Numbered from the stretch's first letter, positions 23,953 through 37,018 are shown. The stretch is DNA of 37,784 bases from Asparagopsis taxiformis (GCA_030407315.1 JALQPE010003102.1:1-37784); one strand, 5' to 3'. Made by a program: numbers and translations. Notes: generated by a model not told the origin, from the letters alone.

Positions 23953-24454
23953 TTTGTTTTGCTTCCACATCGAAACTATTTTTCTGGCGCCATCAGGAGG
24001 CCATCCTGCACTTCCATTCATCTTTCCCAGCGGAGTATCCTCATTATGACCCCCTTACAGCACTCGATCCTTCCCGCTCATTCGACCATTTTCTTTTATA
24101 CGCGGGTACCTATGAGAATCACGAAAAGTACCCCCCTGGATTCGCCCGTTCCAATAGTCCACTCCGTTCTGCACCTCTCGGATTTCTGGTCCATGTGGAG
24201 CTGTTGACTGGCCAAGTGACAGAGGGCATTTGGGGGACCATTTTTAATGCCGAAATTCTGCAAAACATATGCAATTTTTATCCCAACCGGCAATTTATTG
24301 GAATCGAGGTGCGTGATGGCATTGAGAGGGTCAGCCAACATATCGATATGTCTTTTATGGATAGATGGAGCGAATGAATGTGGTCGGGGGCATTGTATGA
24401 TTGTGGAGCTTTGTTGCGGTGAGATTGAAATACCTGGACGCACGTGGAGCAAGC

Positions 24455-24574
24455 ACATTCGGCCATACCAAGCTGACATGCGCCCCATCCCATCCCGAAC
24501 TGGGAAGCTAAGTCGCTTCGGGCGAGTTTAGTACTGAGGTGAGGGATCACTCGGGAATCGCTCGTGCTGAATGT
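24455..24574 (+). rRNA. 5S rRNA copy 40
   Basis: Same 120 nt as the reference copy. Confidence 0.96.
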
Positions 24575-25076
24575 TTTGTTTTGCTTCCACATCGAAACTA
24601 TTTTTCTGGCGCCATCAGGAGGCCATCCTGCACTTCCATTCATCTTTCCCAGCGGAGTATCCTCATTATGACCCCCTTACAGCACTCGATCCTTCCCGCT
24701 CATTCGACCATTTTCTTTTATACGCGGGTACCTATGAGAATCACGAAAAGTACCCCCCTGGATTCGCCCGTTCCAATAGTCCACTCCGTTCTGCACCTCT
24801 CGGATTTCTGGTCCATGTGGAGCTGTTGACTGGCCAAGTGACAGAGGGCATTTGGGGGACCATTTTTAATGCCGAAATTCTGCAAAACATATGCAATTTT
24901 TATCCCAACCGGCAATTTATTGGAATCGAGGTGCGTGATGGCATTGAGAGGGTCAGCCAACATATCGATATGTCTTTTATGGATAGATGGAGCGAATGAA
25001 TGTGGTCGGGGGCATTGTATGATTGTGGAGCTTTGTTGCGGTGAGATTGAAATACCTGGACGCACGTGGAGCAAGC

Positions 25077-25196
25077 ACATTCGGCCATACCAAGCTGACA
25101 TGCGCCCCATCCCATCCCGAACTGGGAAGCTAAGTCGCTTCGGGCGAGTTTAGTACTGAGGTGAGGGATCACTCGGGAATCGCTCGTGCTGAATGT
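25077..25196 (+). rRNA. 5S rRNA copy 41
   Basis: Same 120 nt as the reference copy. Confidence 0.96.
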
Positions 25197-25698
25197 TTTG
25201 TTTTGCTTCCACATCGAAACTATTTTTCTGGCGCCATCAGGAGGCCATCCTGCACTTCCATTCATCTTTCCCAGCGGAGTATCCTCATTATGACCCCCTT
25301 ACAGCACTCGATCCTTCCCGCTCATTCGACCATTTTCTTTTATACGCGGGTACCTATGAGAATCACGAAAAGTACCCCCCTGGATTCGCCCGTTCCAATA
25401 GTCCACTCCGTTCTGCACCTCTCGGATTTCTGGTCCATGTGGAGCTGTTGACTGGCCAAGTGACAGAGGGCATTTGGGGGACCATTTTTAATGCCGAAAT
25501 TCTGCAAAACATATGCAATTTTTATCCCAACCGGCAATTTATTGGAATCGAGGTGCGTGATGGCATTGAGAGGGTCAGCCAACATATCGATATGTCTTTT
25601 ATGGATAGATGGAGCGAATGAATGTGGTCGGGGGCATTGTATGATTGTGGAGCTTTGTTGCGGTGAGATTGAAATACCTGGACGCACGTGGAGCAAGC

Positions 25699-25818
25699 AC
25701 ATTCGGCCATACCAAGCTGACATGCGCCCCATCCCATCCCGAACTGGGAAGCTAAGTCGCTTCGGGCGAGTTTAGTACTGAGGTGAGGGATCACTCGGGA
25801 ATCGCTCGTGCTGAATGT
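25699..25818 (+). rRNA. 5S rRNA copy 42
   Basis: Same 120 nt as the reference copy. Confidence 0.96.
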
Positions 25819-26320
25819 TTTGTTTTGCTTCCACATCGAAACTATTTTTCTGGCGCCATCAGGAGGCCATCCTGCACTTCCATTCATCTTTCCCAGCGGA
25901 GTATCCTCATTATGACCCCCTTACAGCACTCGATCCTTCCCGCTCATTCGACCATTTTCTTTTATACGCGGGTACCTATGAGAATCACGAAAAGTACCCC
26001 CCTGGATTCGCCCGTTCCAATAGTCCACTCCGTTCTGCACCTCTCGGATTTCTGGTCCATGTGGAGCTGTTGACTGGCCAAGTGACAGAGGGCATTTGGG
26101 GGACCATTTTTAATGCCGAAATTCTGCAAAACATATGCAATTTTTATCCCAACCGGCAATTTATTGGAATCGAGGTGCGTGATGGCATTGAGAGGGTCAG
26201 CCAACATATCGATATGTCTTTTATGGATAGATGGAGCGAATGAATGTGGTCGGGGGCATTGTATGATTGTGGAGCTTTGTTGCGGTGAGATTGAAATACC
26301 TGGACGCACGTGGAGCAAGC

Positions 26321-26440
26321 ACATTCGGCCATACCAAGCTGACATGCGCCCCATCCCATCCCGAACTGGGAAGCTAAGTCGCTTCGGGCGAGTTTAGTAC
26401 TGAGGTGAGGGATCACTCGGGAATCGCTCGTGCTGAATGT
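26321..26440 (+). rRNA. 5S rRNA copy 43
   Basis: Same 120 nt as the reference copy. Confidence 0.96.
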
Positions 26441-26942
26441 TTTGTTTTGCTTCCACATCGAAACTATTTTTCTGGCGCCATCAGGAGGCCATCCTGCACT
26501 TCCATTCATCTTTCCCAGCGGAGTATCCTCATTATGACCCCCTTACAGCACTCGATCCTTCCCGCTCATTCGACCATTTTCTTTTATACGCGGGTACCTA
26601 TGAGAATCACGAAAAGTACCCCCCTGGATTCGCCCGTTCCAATAGTCCACTCCGTTCTGCACCTCTCGGATTTCTGGTCCATGTGGAGCTGTTGACTGGC
26701 CAAGTGACAGAGGGCATTTGGGGGACCATTTTTAATGCCGAAATTCTGCAAAACATATGCAATTTTTATCCCAACCGGCAATTTATTGGAATCGAGGTGC
26801 GTGATGGCATTGAGAGGGTCAGCCAACATATCGATATGTCTTTTATGGATAGATGGAGCGAATGAATGTGGTCGGGGGCATTGTATGATTGTGGAGCTTT
26901 GTTGCGGTGAGATTGAAATACCTGGACGCACGTGGAGCAAGC

Positions 26943-27062
26943 ACATTCGGCCATACCAAGCTGACATGCGCCCCATCCCATCCCGAACTGGGAAGCTAAG
27001 TCGCTTCGGGCGAGTTTAGTACTGAGGTGAGGGATCACTCGGGAATCGCTCGTGCTGAATGT
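26943..27062 (+). rRNA. 5S rRNA copy 44
   Basis: Same 120 nt as the reference copy. Confidence 0.96.
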
Positions 27063-27564
27063 TTTGTTTTGCTTCCACATCGAAACTATTTTTCTGGCGC
27101 CATCAGGAGGCCATCCTGCACTTCCATTCATCTTTCCCAGCGGAGTATCCTCATTATGACCCCCTTACAGCACTCGATCCTTCCCGCTCATTCGACCATT
27201 TTCTTTTATACGCGGGTACCTATGAGAATCACGAAAAGTACCCCCCTGGATTCGCCCGTTCCAATAGTCCACTCCGTTCTGCACCTCTCGGATTTCTGGT
27301 CCATGTGGAGCTGTTGACTGGCCAAGTGACAGAGGGCATTTGGGGGACCATTTTTAATGCCGAAATTCTGCAAAACATATGCAATTTTTATCCCAACCGG
27401 CAATTTATTGGAATCGAGGTGCGTGATGGCATTGAGAGGGTCAGCCAACATATCGATATGTCTTTTATGGATAGATGGAGCGAATGAATGTGGTCGGGGG
27501 CATTGTATGATTGTGGAGCTTTGTTGCGGTGAGATTGAAATACCTGGACGCACGTGGAGCAAGC

Positions 27565-27684
27565 ACATTCGGCCATACCAAGCTGACATGCGCCCCATCC
27601 CATCCCGAACTGGGAAGCTAAGTCGCTTCGGGCGAGTTTAGTACTGAGGTGAGGGATCACTCGGGAATCGCTCGTGCTGAATGT
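27565..27684 (+). rRNA. 5S rRNA copy 45
   Basis: Same 120 nt as the reference copy. Confidence 0.96.
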
Positions 27685-28186
27685 TTTGTTTTGCTTCCAC
27701 ATCGAAACTATTTTTCTGGCGCCATCAGGAGGCCATCCTGCACTTCCATTCATCTTTCCCAGCGGAGTATCCTCATTATGACCCCCTTACAGCACTCGAT
27801 CCTTCCCGCTCATTCGACCATTTTCTTTTATACGCGGGTACCTATGAGAATCACGAAAAGTACCCCCCTGGATTCGCCCGTTCCAATAGTCCACTCCGTT
27901 CTGCACCTCTCGGATTTCTGGTCCATGTGGAGCTGTTGACTGGCCAAGTGACAGAGGGCATTTGGGGGACCATTTTTAATGCCGAAATTCTGCAAAACAT
28001 ATGCAATTTTTATCCCAACCGGCAATTTATTGGAATCGAGGTGCGTGATGGCATTGAGAGGGTCAGCCAACATATCGATATGTCTTTTATGGATAGATGG
28101 AGCGAATGAATGTGGTCGGGGGCATTGTATGATTGTGGAGCTTTGTTGCGGTGAGATTGAAATACCTGGACGCACGTGGAGCAAGC

Positions 28187-28306
28187 ACATTCGGCCATAC
28201 CAAGCTGACATGCGCCCCATCCCATCCCGAACTGGGAAGCTAAGTCGCTTCGGGCGAGTTTAGTACTGAGGTGAGGGATCACTCGGGAATCGCTCGTGCT
28301 GAATGT
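28187..28306 (+). rRNA. 5S rRNA copy 46
   Basis: Same 120 nt as the reference copy. Confidence 0.96.
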
Positions 28307-28808
28307 TTTGTTTTGCTTCCACATCGAAACTATTTTTCTGGCGCCATCAGGAGGCCATCCTGCACTTCCATTCATCTTTCCCAGCGGAGTATCCTCATTA
28401 TGACCCCCTTACAGCACTCGATCCTTCCCGCTCATTCGACCATTTTCTTTTATACGCGGGTACCTATGAGAATCACGAAAAGTACCCCCCTGGATTCGCC
28501 CGTTCCAATAGTCCACTCCGTTCTGCACCTCTCGGATTTCTGGTCCATGTGGAGCTGTTGACTGGCCAAGTGACAGAGGGCATTTGGGGGACCATTTTTA
28601 ATGCCGAAATTCTGCAAAACATATGCAATTTTTATCCCAACCGGCAATTTATTGGAATCGAGGTGCGTGATGGCATTGAGAGGGTCAGCCAACATATCGA
28701 TATGTCTTTTATGGATAGATGGAGCGAATGAATGTGGTCGGGGGCATTGTATGATTGTGGAGCTTTGTTGCGGTGAGATTGAAATACCTGGACGCACGTG
28801 GAGCAAGC

Positions 28809-28928
28809 ACATTCGGCCATACCAAGCTGACATGCGCCCCATCCCATCCCGAACTGGGAAGCTAAGTCGCTTCGGGCGAGTTTAGTACTGAGGTGAGGGA
28901 TCACTCGGGAATCGCTCGTGCTGAATGT
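28809..28928 (+). rRNA. 5S rRNA copy 47
   Basis: Same 120 nt as the reference copy. Confidence 0.96.
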
Positions 28929-29430
28929 TTTGTTTTGCTTCCACATCGAAACTATTTTTCTGGCGCCATCAGGAGGCCATCCTGCACTTCCATTCATCTT
29001 TCCCAGCGGAGTATCCTCATTATGACCCCCTTACAGCACTCGATCCTTCCCGCTCATTCGACCATTTTCTTTTATACGCGGGTACCTATGAGAATCACGA
29101 AAAGTACCCCCCTGGATTCGCCCGTTCCAATAGTCCACTCCGTTCTGCACCTCTCGGATTTCTGGTCCATGTGGAGCTGTTGACTGGCCAAGTGACAGAG
29201 GGCATTTGGGGGACCATTTTTAATGCCGAAATTCTGCAAAACATATGCAATTTTTATCCCAACCGGCAATTTATTGGAATCGAGGTGCGTGATGGCATTG
29301 AGAGGGTCAGCCAACATATCGATATGTCTTTTATGGATAGATGGAGCGAATGAATGTGGTCGGGGGCATTGTATGATTGTGGAGCTTTGTTGCGGTGAGA
29401 TTGAAATACCTGGACGCACGTGGAGCAAGC

Positions 29431-29550
29431 ACATTCGGCCATACCAAGCTGACATGCGCCCCATCCCATCCCGAACTGGGAAGCTAAGTCGCTTCGGGCG
29501 AGTTTAGTACTGAGGTGAGGGATCACTCGGGAATCGCTCGTGCTGAATGT
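29431..29550 (+). rRNA. 5S rRNA copy 48
   Basis: Same 120 nt as the reference copy. Confidence 0.96.
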
Positions 29551-30052
29551 TTTGTTTTGCTTCCACATCGAAACTATTTTTCTGGCGCCATCAGGAGGCC
29601 ATCCTGCACTTCCATTCATCTTTCCCAGCGGAGTATCCTCATTATGACCCCCTTACAGCACTCGATCCTTCCCGCTCATTCGACCATTTTCTTTTATACG
29701 CGGGTACCTATGAGAATCACGAAAAGTACCCCCCTGGATTCGCCCGTTCCAATAGTCCACTCCGTTCTGCACCTCTCGGATTTCTGGTCCATGTGGAGCT
29801 GTTGACTGGCCAAGTGACAGAGGGCATTTGGGGGACCATTTTTAATGCCGAAATTCTGCAAAACATATGCAATTTTTATCCCAACCGGCAATTTATTGGA
29901 ATCGAGGTGCGTGATGGCATTGAGAGGGTCAGCCAACATATCGATATGTCTTTTATGGATAGATGGAGCGAATGAATGTGGTCGGGGGCATTGTATGATT
30001 GTGGAGCTTTGTTGCGGTGAGATTGAAATACCTGGACGCACGTGGAGCAAGC

Positions 30053-30172
30053 ACATTCGGCCATACCAAGCTGACATGCGCCCCATCCCATCCCGAACTG
30101 GGAAGCTAAGTCGCTTCGGGCGAGTTTAGTACTGAGGTGAGGGATCACTCGGGAATCGCTCGTGCTGAATGT
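30053..30172 (+). rRNA. 5S rRNA copy 49
   Basis: Same 120 nt as the reference copy. Confidence 0.96.
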
Positions 30173-30674
30173 TTTGTTTTGCTTCCACATCGAAACTATT
30201 TTTCTGGCGCCATCAGGAGGCCATCCTGCACTTCCATTCATCTTTCCCAGCGGAGTATCCTCATTATGACCCCCTTACAGCACTCGATCCTTCCCGCTCA
30301 TTCGACCATTTTCTTTTATACGCGGGTACCTATGAGAATCACGAAAAGTACCCCCCTGGATTCGCCCGTTCCAATAGTCCACTCCGTTCTGCACCTCTCG
30401 GATTTCTGGTCCATGTGGAGCTGTTGACTGGCCAAGTGACAGAGGGCATTTGGGGGACCATTTTTAATGCCGAAATTCTGCAAAACATATGCAATTTTTA
30501 TCCCAACCGGCAATTTATTGGAATCGAGGTGCGTGATGGCATTGAGAGGGTCAGCCAACATATCGATATGTCTTTTATGGATAGATGGAGCGAATGAATG
30601 TGGTCGGGGGCATTGTATGATTGTGGAGCTTTGTTGCGGTGAGATTGAAATACCTGGACGCACGTGGAGCAAGC

Positions 30675-30794
30675 ACATTCGGCCATACCAAGCTGACATG
30701 CGCCCCATCCCATCCCGAACTGGGAAGCTAAGTCGCTTCGGGCGAGTTTAGTACTGAGGTGAGGGATCACTCGGGAATCGCTCGTGCTGAATGT
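30675..30794 (+). rRNA. 5S rRNA copy 50
   Basis: Same 120 nt as the reference copy. Confidence 0.96.
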
Positions 30795-31296
30795 TTTGTT
30801 TTGCTTCCACATCGAAACTATTTTTCTGGCGCCATCAGGAGGCCATCCTGCACTTCCATTCATCTTTCCCAGCGGAGTATCCTCATTATGACCCCCTTAC
30901 AGCACTCGATCCTTCCCGCTCATTCGACCATTTTCTTTTATACGCGGGTACCTATGAGAATCACGAAAAGTACCCCCCTGGATTCGCCCGTTCCAATAGT
31001 CCACTCCGTTCTGCACCTCTCGGATTTCTGGTCCATGTGGAGCTGTTGACTGGCCAAGTGACAGAGGGCATTTGGGGGACCATTTTTAATGCCGAAATTC
31101 TGCAAAACATATGCAATTTTTATCCCAACCGGCAATTTATTGGAATCGAGGTGCGTGATGGCATTGAGAGGGTCAGCCAACATATCGATATGTCTTTTAT
31201 GGATAGATGGAGCGAATGAATGTGGTCGGGGGCATTGTATGATTGTGGAGCTTTGTTGCGGTGAGATTGAAATACCTGGACGCACGTGGAGCAAGC

Positions 31297-31416
31297 ACAT
31301 TCGGCCATACCAAGCTGACATGCGCCCCATCCCATCCCGAACTGGGAAGCTAAGTCGCTTCGGGCGAGTTTAGTACTGAGGTGAGGGATCACTCGGGAAT
31401 CGCTCGTGCTGAATGT
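31297..31416 (+). rRNA. 5S rRNA copy 51
   Basis: Same 120 nt as the reference copy. Confidence 0.96.
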
Positions 31417-31918
31417 TTTGTTTTGCTTCCACATCGAAACTATTTTTCTGGCGCCATCAGGAGGCCATCCTGCACTTCCATTCATCTTTCCCAGCGGAGT
31501 ATCCTCATTATGACCCCCTTACAGCACTCGATCCTTCCCGCTCATTCGACCATTTTCTTTTATACGCGGGTACCTATGAGAATCACGAAAAGTACCCCCC
31601 TGGATTCGCCCGTTCCAATAGTCCACTCCGTTCTGCACCTCTCGGATTTCTGGTCCATGTGGAGCTGTTGACTGGCCAAGTGACAGAGGGCATTTGGGGG
31701 ACCATTTTTAATGCCGAAATTCTGCAAAACATATGCAATTTTTATCCCAACCGGCAATTTATTGGAATCGAGGTGCGTGATGGCATTGAGAGGGTCAGCC
31801 AACATATCGATATGTCTTTTATGGATAGATGGAGCGAATGAATGTGGTCGGGGGCATTGTATGATTGTGGAGCTTTGTTGCGGTGAGATTGAAATACCTG
31901 GACGCACGTGGAGCAAGC

Positions 31919-32038
31919 ACATTCGGCCATACCAAGCTGACATGCGCCCCATCCCATCCCGAACTGGGAAGCTAAGTCGCTTCGGGCGAGTTTAGTACTG
32001 AGGTGAGGGATCACTCGGGAATCGCTCGTGCTGAATGT
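31919..32038 (+). rRNA. 5S rRNA copy 52
   Basis: Same 120 nt as the reference copy. Confidence 0.96.
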
Positions 32039-32540
32039 TTTGTTTTGCTTCCACATCGAAACTATTTTTCTGGCGCCATCAGGAGGCCATCCTGCACTTC
32101 CATTCATCTTTCCCAGCGGAGTATCCTCATTATGACCCCCTTACAGCACTCGATCCTTCCCGCTCATTCGACCATTTTCTTTTATACGCGGGTACCTATG
32201 AGAATCACGAAAAGTACCCCCCTGGATTCGCCCGTTCCAATAGTCCACTCCGTTCTGCACCTCTCGGATTTCTGGTCCATGTGGAGCTGTTGACTGGCCA
32301 AGTGACAGAGGGCATTTGGGGGACCATTTTTAATGCCGAAATTCTGCAAAACATATGCAATTTTTATCCCAACCGGCAATTTATTGGAATCGAGGTGCGT
32401 GATGGCATTGAGAGGGTCAGCCAACATATCGATATGTCTTTTATGGATAGATGGAGCGAATGAATGTGGTCGGGGGCATTGTATGATTGTGGAGCTTTGT
32501 TGCGGTGAGATTGAAATACCTGGACGCACGTGGAGCAAGC

Positions 32541-32660
32541 ACATTCGGCCATACCAAGCTGACATGCGCCCCATCCCATCCCGAACTGGGAAGCTAAGTC
32601 GCTTCGGGCGAGTTTAGTACTGAGGTGAGGGATCACTCGGGAATCGCTCGTGCTGAATGT
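32541..32660 (+). rRNA. 5S rRNA copy 53
   Basis: Same 120 nt as the reference copy. Confidence 0.96.
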
Positions 32661-33162
32661 TTTGTTTTGCTTCCACATCGAAACTATTTTTCTGGCGCCA
32701 TCAGGAGGCCATCCTGCACTTCCATTCATCTTTCCCAGCGGAGTATCCTCATTATGACCCCCTTACAGCACTCGATCCTTCCCGCTCATTCGACCATTTT
32801 CTTTTATACGCGGGTACCTATGAGAATCACGAAAAGTACCCCCCTGGATTCGCCCGTTCCAATAGTCCACTCCGTTCTGCACCTCTCGGATTTCTGGTCC
32901 ATGTGGAGCTGTTGACTGGCCAAGTGACAGAGGGCATTTGGGGGACCATTTTTAATGCCGAAATTCTGCAAAACATATGCAATTTTTATCCCAACCGGCA
33001 ATTTATTGGAATCGAGGTGCGTGATGGCATTGAGAGGGTCAGCCAACATATCGATATGTCTTTTATGGATAGATGGAGCGAATGAATGTGGTCGGGGGCA
33101 TTGTATGATTGTGGAGCTTTGTTGCGGTGAGATTGAAATACCTGGACGCACGTGGAGCAAGC

Positions 33163-33282
33163 ACATTCGGCCATACCAAGCTGACATGCGCCCCATCCCA
33201 TCCCGAACTGGGAAGCTAAGTCGCTTCGGGCGAGTTTAGTACTGAGGTGAGGGATCACTCGGGAATCGCTCGTGCTGAATGT
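33163..33282 (+). rRNA. 5S rRNA copy 54, last copy of the uniform block
   Basis: Same 120 nt as the reference copy. The spacer behind it shows the first right-hand difference, G4 instead of G5 ending at 33719. Confidence 0.96.
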
Positions 33283-33783
33283 TTTGTTTTGCTTCCACAT
33301 CGAAACTATTTTTCTGGCGCCATCAGGAGGCCATCCTGCACTTCCATTCATCTTTCCCAGCGGAGTATCCTCATTATGACCCCCTTACAGCACTCGATCC
33401 TTCCCGCTCATTCGACCATTTTCTTTTATACGCGGGTACCTATGAGAATCACGAAAAGTACCCCCCTGGATTCGCCCGTTCCAATAGTCCACTCCGTTCT
33501 GCACCTCTCGGATTTCTGGTCCATGTGGAGCTGTTGACTGGCCAAGTGACAGAGGGCATTTGGGGGACCATTTTTAATGCCGAAATTCTGCAAAACATAT
33601 GCAATTTTTATCCCAACCGGCAATTTATTGGAATCGAGGTGCGTGATGGCATTGAGAGGGTCAGCCAACATATCGATATGTCTTTTATGGATAGATGGAG
33701 CGAATGAATGTGGTCGGGGCATTGTATGATTGTGGAGCTTTGTTGCGGTGAGATTGAAATACCTGGACGCACGTGGAGCAAGC

Positions 33784-33902
33784 ACATTCGGCCATACCAA
33801 GCTGACATGCGCCCCATCCCATCCCGAACTGGGAAGCTAAGTCGCTTCGGGCGAGTTTAGTACTGAGGTGGGGATCACTCGGGAATCGCTCGTGCTGAAT
33901 GT
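33784..33902 (+). rRNA. 5S rRNA copy 55, 119 nt
   Basis: The A at gene position 88 is missing, which removes one base pair of helix IV and falls inside the C box. The rest matches the reference. Confidence 0.92.
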
Positions 33903-34402
33903 TTTGTTTTGCTTCCACATCGAAACTATTTTTCTGGCGCCATCAGGAGGCCATCCTGCACTTCCATTCATCTTTCCCAGCGGAGTATCCTCATTATGAC
34001 CCCCTTACAGCACTCGATCCTTCCCGCTCATTCGACCATTTTCTTTTATACGCGGGTACCTATGAGAAATCACGAAAAGTACCCCCCTGGATTCGCCCGT
34101 TCCAATAGTCCACTCCGTTCTGCACCTCTCGGATTTCTGGTCCATGTGGAGCTGTTGACTGCCAAGTGACAGAGGGCATTTGGGGACCATTTTTAATGCC
34201 GAAATTCTGCAAAACATATGCAATTTTTATCCCAACCGCAATTTATTGGAATCGAGGTGCGTGATGGCATTGAGAGGGTCAGCCAACATATCGATATGTC
34301 TTTTATGGATAGATGGAGCGAATGAATGTGGTCGGGGGCATTGTATGATTGTGGAGCTTTGTTGCGGTGAGATTGAAATACCTGGACGCACGTGGAGCAA
34401 GC

Positions 34403-34522
34403 ACATTCGGCCATACCAAGCTGACATGCGCCCCATCCCATCCCGAACTGGGAAGCTAAGTCGCTTCGGGCGAGTTTAGTACTGAGGTGAGGGGTCACTC
34501 GGGAATCGCTCGTGCTGAATGT
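34403..34522 (+). rRNA. 5S rRNA copy 56, one substitution
   Basis: 120 nt with A to G at gene position 92 (34494), in the helix IV loop. The following spacer has a rearranged stretch about 34565-34572 and an insertion about 34710-34728. Confidence 0.93.
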
Positions 34523-35029
34523 TTTGTTTTGCTTCCACATCGAAACTATTTTTCTGGCGCCATCAGAGGAGCCATCCTGCACTTCCATTCATCTTTCCCA
34601 GCGGAGTATCCTCATTATGACCCCCTTACAGCACTCGATCCTTCCCGCTCATTCGACCATTTTCTTTTATACGCGGGTACCTATGAGATCACGAAAAGTA
34701 CCCCCCTGGATTCCCCGCCTGCCCGTTCCAATAGTCCACTCCGTTCTGCACCTCTCGGATTTCTGGTCCATGTGGAGCTGTTGACTGGCCAAGTGACAGA
34801 GGGCATTTGGGGACCATTTTTAATGCCGAAATTCTGCAAAACATATGCAATTTTTATCCCAACCGGCAATTATTGGAATCGAGGTGCGTGATGGCATTGA
34901 GAGGGTCAGCCAACATATCGATATGTCTTTTATGGATAGATGGAGCGAATGAATGTGGTCGGGGGCATTGTATGATTGTGGAGCTTTGTTGCGGTGAGAT
35001 TGAAATACCTGGACGCACGTGGAGCAAGC

Positions 35030-35148
35030 ACATTCGGCCATACCAACTGACATGCGCCCCATCCCATCCCGAACTGGGAAGCTAAGTCGCTTCGGGCGAG
35101 TTTAGTACTGAGGTGAGGGATCACTCGGGAATCGCTCGTGCTGAATGT
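35030..35148 (+). rRNA. 5S rRNA copy 57, 119 nt
   Basis: The G at gene position 18 is missing, which breaks a G-C pair in helix II. The rest matches the reference. Confidence 0.92.
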
Positions 35149-35652
35149 TTTGTTTTGCTTCCACATCGAACTACTATTTTTCTGGCGCCATCAGGAGGCC
35201 ATCCTGCACTTCCATTCATCTTTCCCAGCGGAGTATCCTCATTATGACCCCCTTACAGCACTCGATCCTTCCCGCTCATTCGACCATTTTCTTTTATACG
35301 CGGGTACCTATGAGAATCACGAAAAGTACCCCCCTGGATTCGCCCGTTCCAATAGTCCACTCCGTTCTGCACCTCTCGGATTTCTGGTCCATGTGGAGCT
35401 GTTGACTGGCCAAGTGACAGAGGGCATTTGGGGGACCATTTTTTAATGCCGAAATTCTGCAAAACATATGCAATTTTTATCCCAACCGGCAATTTATTGG
35501 AATCGAGTGCGTGATGGCATTGAGAGGGTCAGCCAACATATCGATATGTCTTTTATGGATAGATGGAGCGAATGAATGTGGTCGGGGGCATTGTATGATT
35601 GTGGAGCTTTGTTGCGGTGAGATTGAAATACCTGGACGCACGTGGAGCAAGC

Positions 35653-35771
35653 ACATTCGCCATACCAAGCTGACATGCGCCCCATCCCATCCCGAACTGG
35701 GAAGCTAAGTCGCTTCGGGCGAGTTTAGTACTGAGGTGAGGGATCACTCGGGAATCGCTCGTGCTGAATGT
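35653..35771 (+). rRNA. 5S rRNA copy 58, 119 nt
   Basis: One G of the CGGCC block (gene positions 7-8) is missing, which shortens helix I. Confidence 0.92.
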
Positions 35772-36272
35772 TTTGTTTTGCTTCCACATCGAAACTATTT
35801 TTCTGGCGCCATCAGGAGGCCATCCTGCACTTCCATTCATCTTTCCCAGCGGAGTATCCTCATTATGACCCCCTTACAGCACTCGATCCTTCCCGCTCAT
35901 TCGACCATTTTCTTTTATACGCGGGTACCTATGAGAATCACGAAAAGTACCCCCTGGATTCGCCCGTTCCAATAGTCCACTCCGTTCTGCACCTCTCGGA
36001 TTTCTGGTCCATGTGGAGCTGTTGACTGGCCAAGTGACAGAGGGCATTTGGGGGACCATTTTTAATGCCGAAATTCTGCAAAACATATGCAATTTTTATC
36101 CCAACCGGCAATTTATTGGAATCGAGGTGCGTGATGGCATTGAGAGGGTCAGCCAACATATCGATATGTCTTTTATTGATAGATGGAGCGAATGAATGTG
36201 GTCGGGGGCATTGTATGATTGTGGAGCTTTGTTGCGGTGAGATTGAAATACCTGGACGCACGTGGAGCAAGC

Positions 36273-36392
36273 ACATTCGGCCATACCAAGCTGACATGCG
36301 CCCCATCCCATCCCGACTGGGGAAGCTAAGTCGCTTCGGGCGAGTTTAGTACTGAGGTGAGGGATCACTCGGGAATCGCTCGTGCTGAATGT
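36273..36392 (+). rRNA. 5S rRNA copy 59, compensating indels
   Basis: 120 nt. One A is missing at gene positions 44-45 in loop C and one G is gained in the following G run. The terminator is T3-G-T4. Confidence 0.92.
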
Positions 36393-36898
36393 TTGTTTTG
36401 CTTCCACATCGAAACTATTTTTCTGGCGCCATCAGGAGGCCATCCTGCACTTCCATTCATCTTTCCCAGCGGAGTATCCTCATTATGACCCCCTTACAGC
36501 ACTCGATCCTTCCCGCTCATTCGACCATTTTCTTTTATACGCGGGTACCTATGAGAATCACGAAAAGTACCCCCCTGGATTCGCCCGTTCCAATAGTCCA
36601 CTCCGTTCTCTTCTGCACTCTCTCGATTTCTGGTCCATGTGGAGCTGTTGACTGGCCAAGTGACAGAGGGCATTTGGGGGACCATTTTTAATGCCGAAAT
36701 TCTGCAAAACATATGCAATTTTTATCCCAACCGGCAATTTATTGGAATCGAGGTGCGTGATGGCATTGAGAGGGTCAGCCAACATATCGATATGTCTTTT
36801 ATGGATAGATGGAGCGAATGAATGTGGTCGGGGGCATTGTATGATTGTGGAGCTTTGTTGCGGTGAGATTGAAATACCTGGACGCACGTGGAGCAAGC

Positions 36899-37018
36899 AC
36901 ATTCGGCCATACCAAGCTGACATGCGCCCCATCCCATCCCGAAACTGGGAAGCTAAGTCGCTTCGGGCGAGTTTTTACTGAGGTGAGGGATCACTCGGGA
37001 ATCGCTCGTGCTGAATGT
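36899..37018 (+). rRNA. 5S rRNA copy 60, altered intermediate region
   Basis: 120 nt. One A is gained in loop C, and the usual TTTAGTACTG reads TTTTTACTG, which disrupts one of the most conserved 5S blocks. If real this copy would be a pseudogene. Confidence 0.88.
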
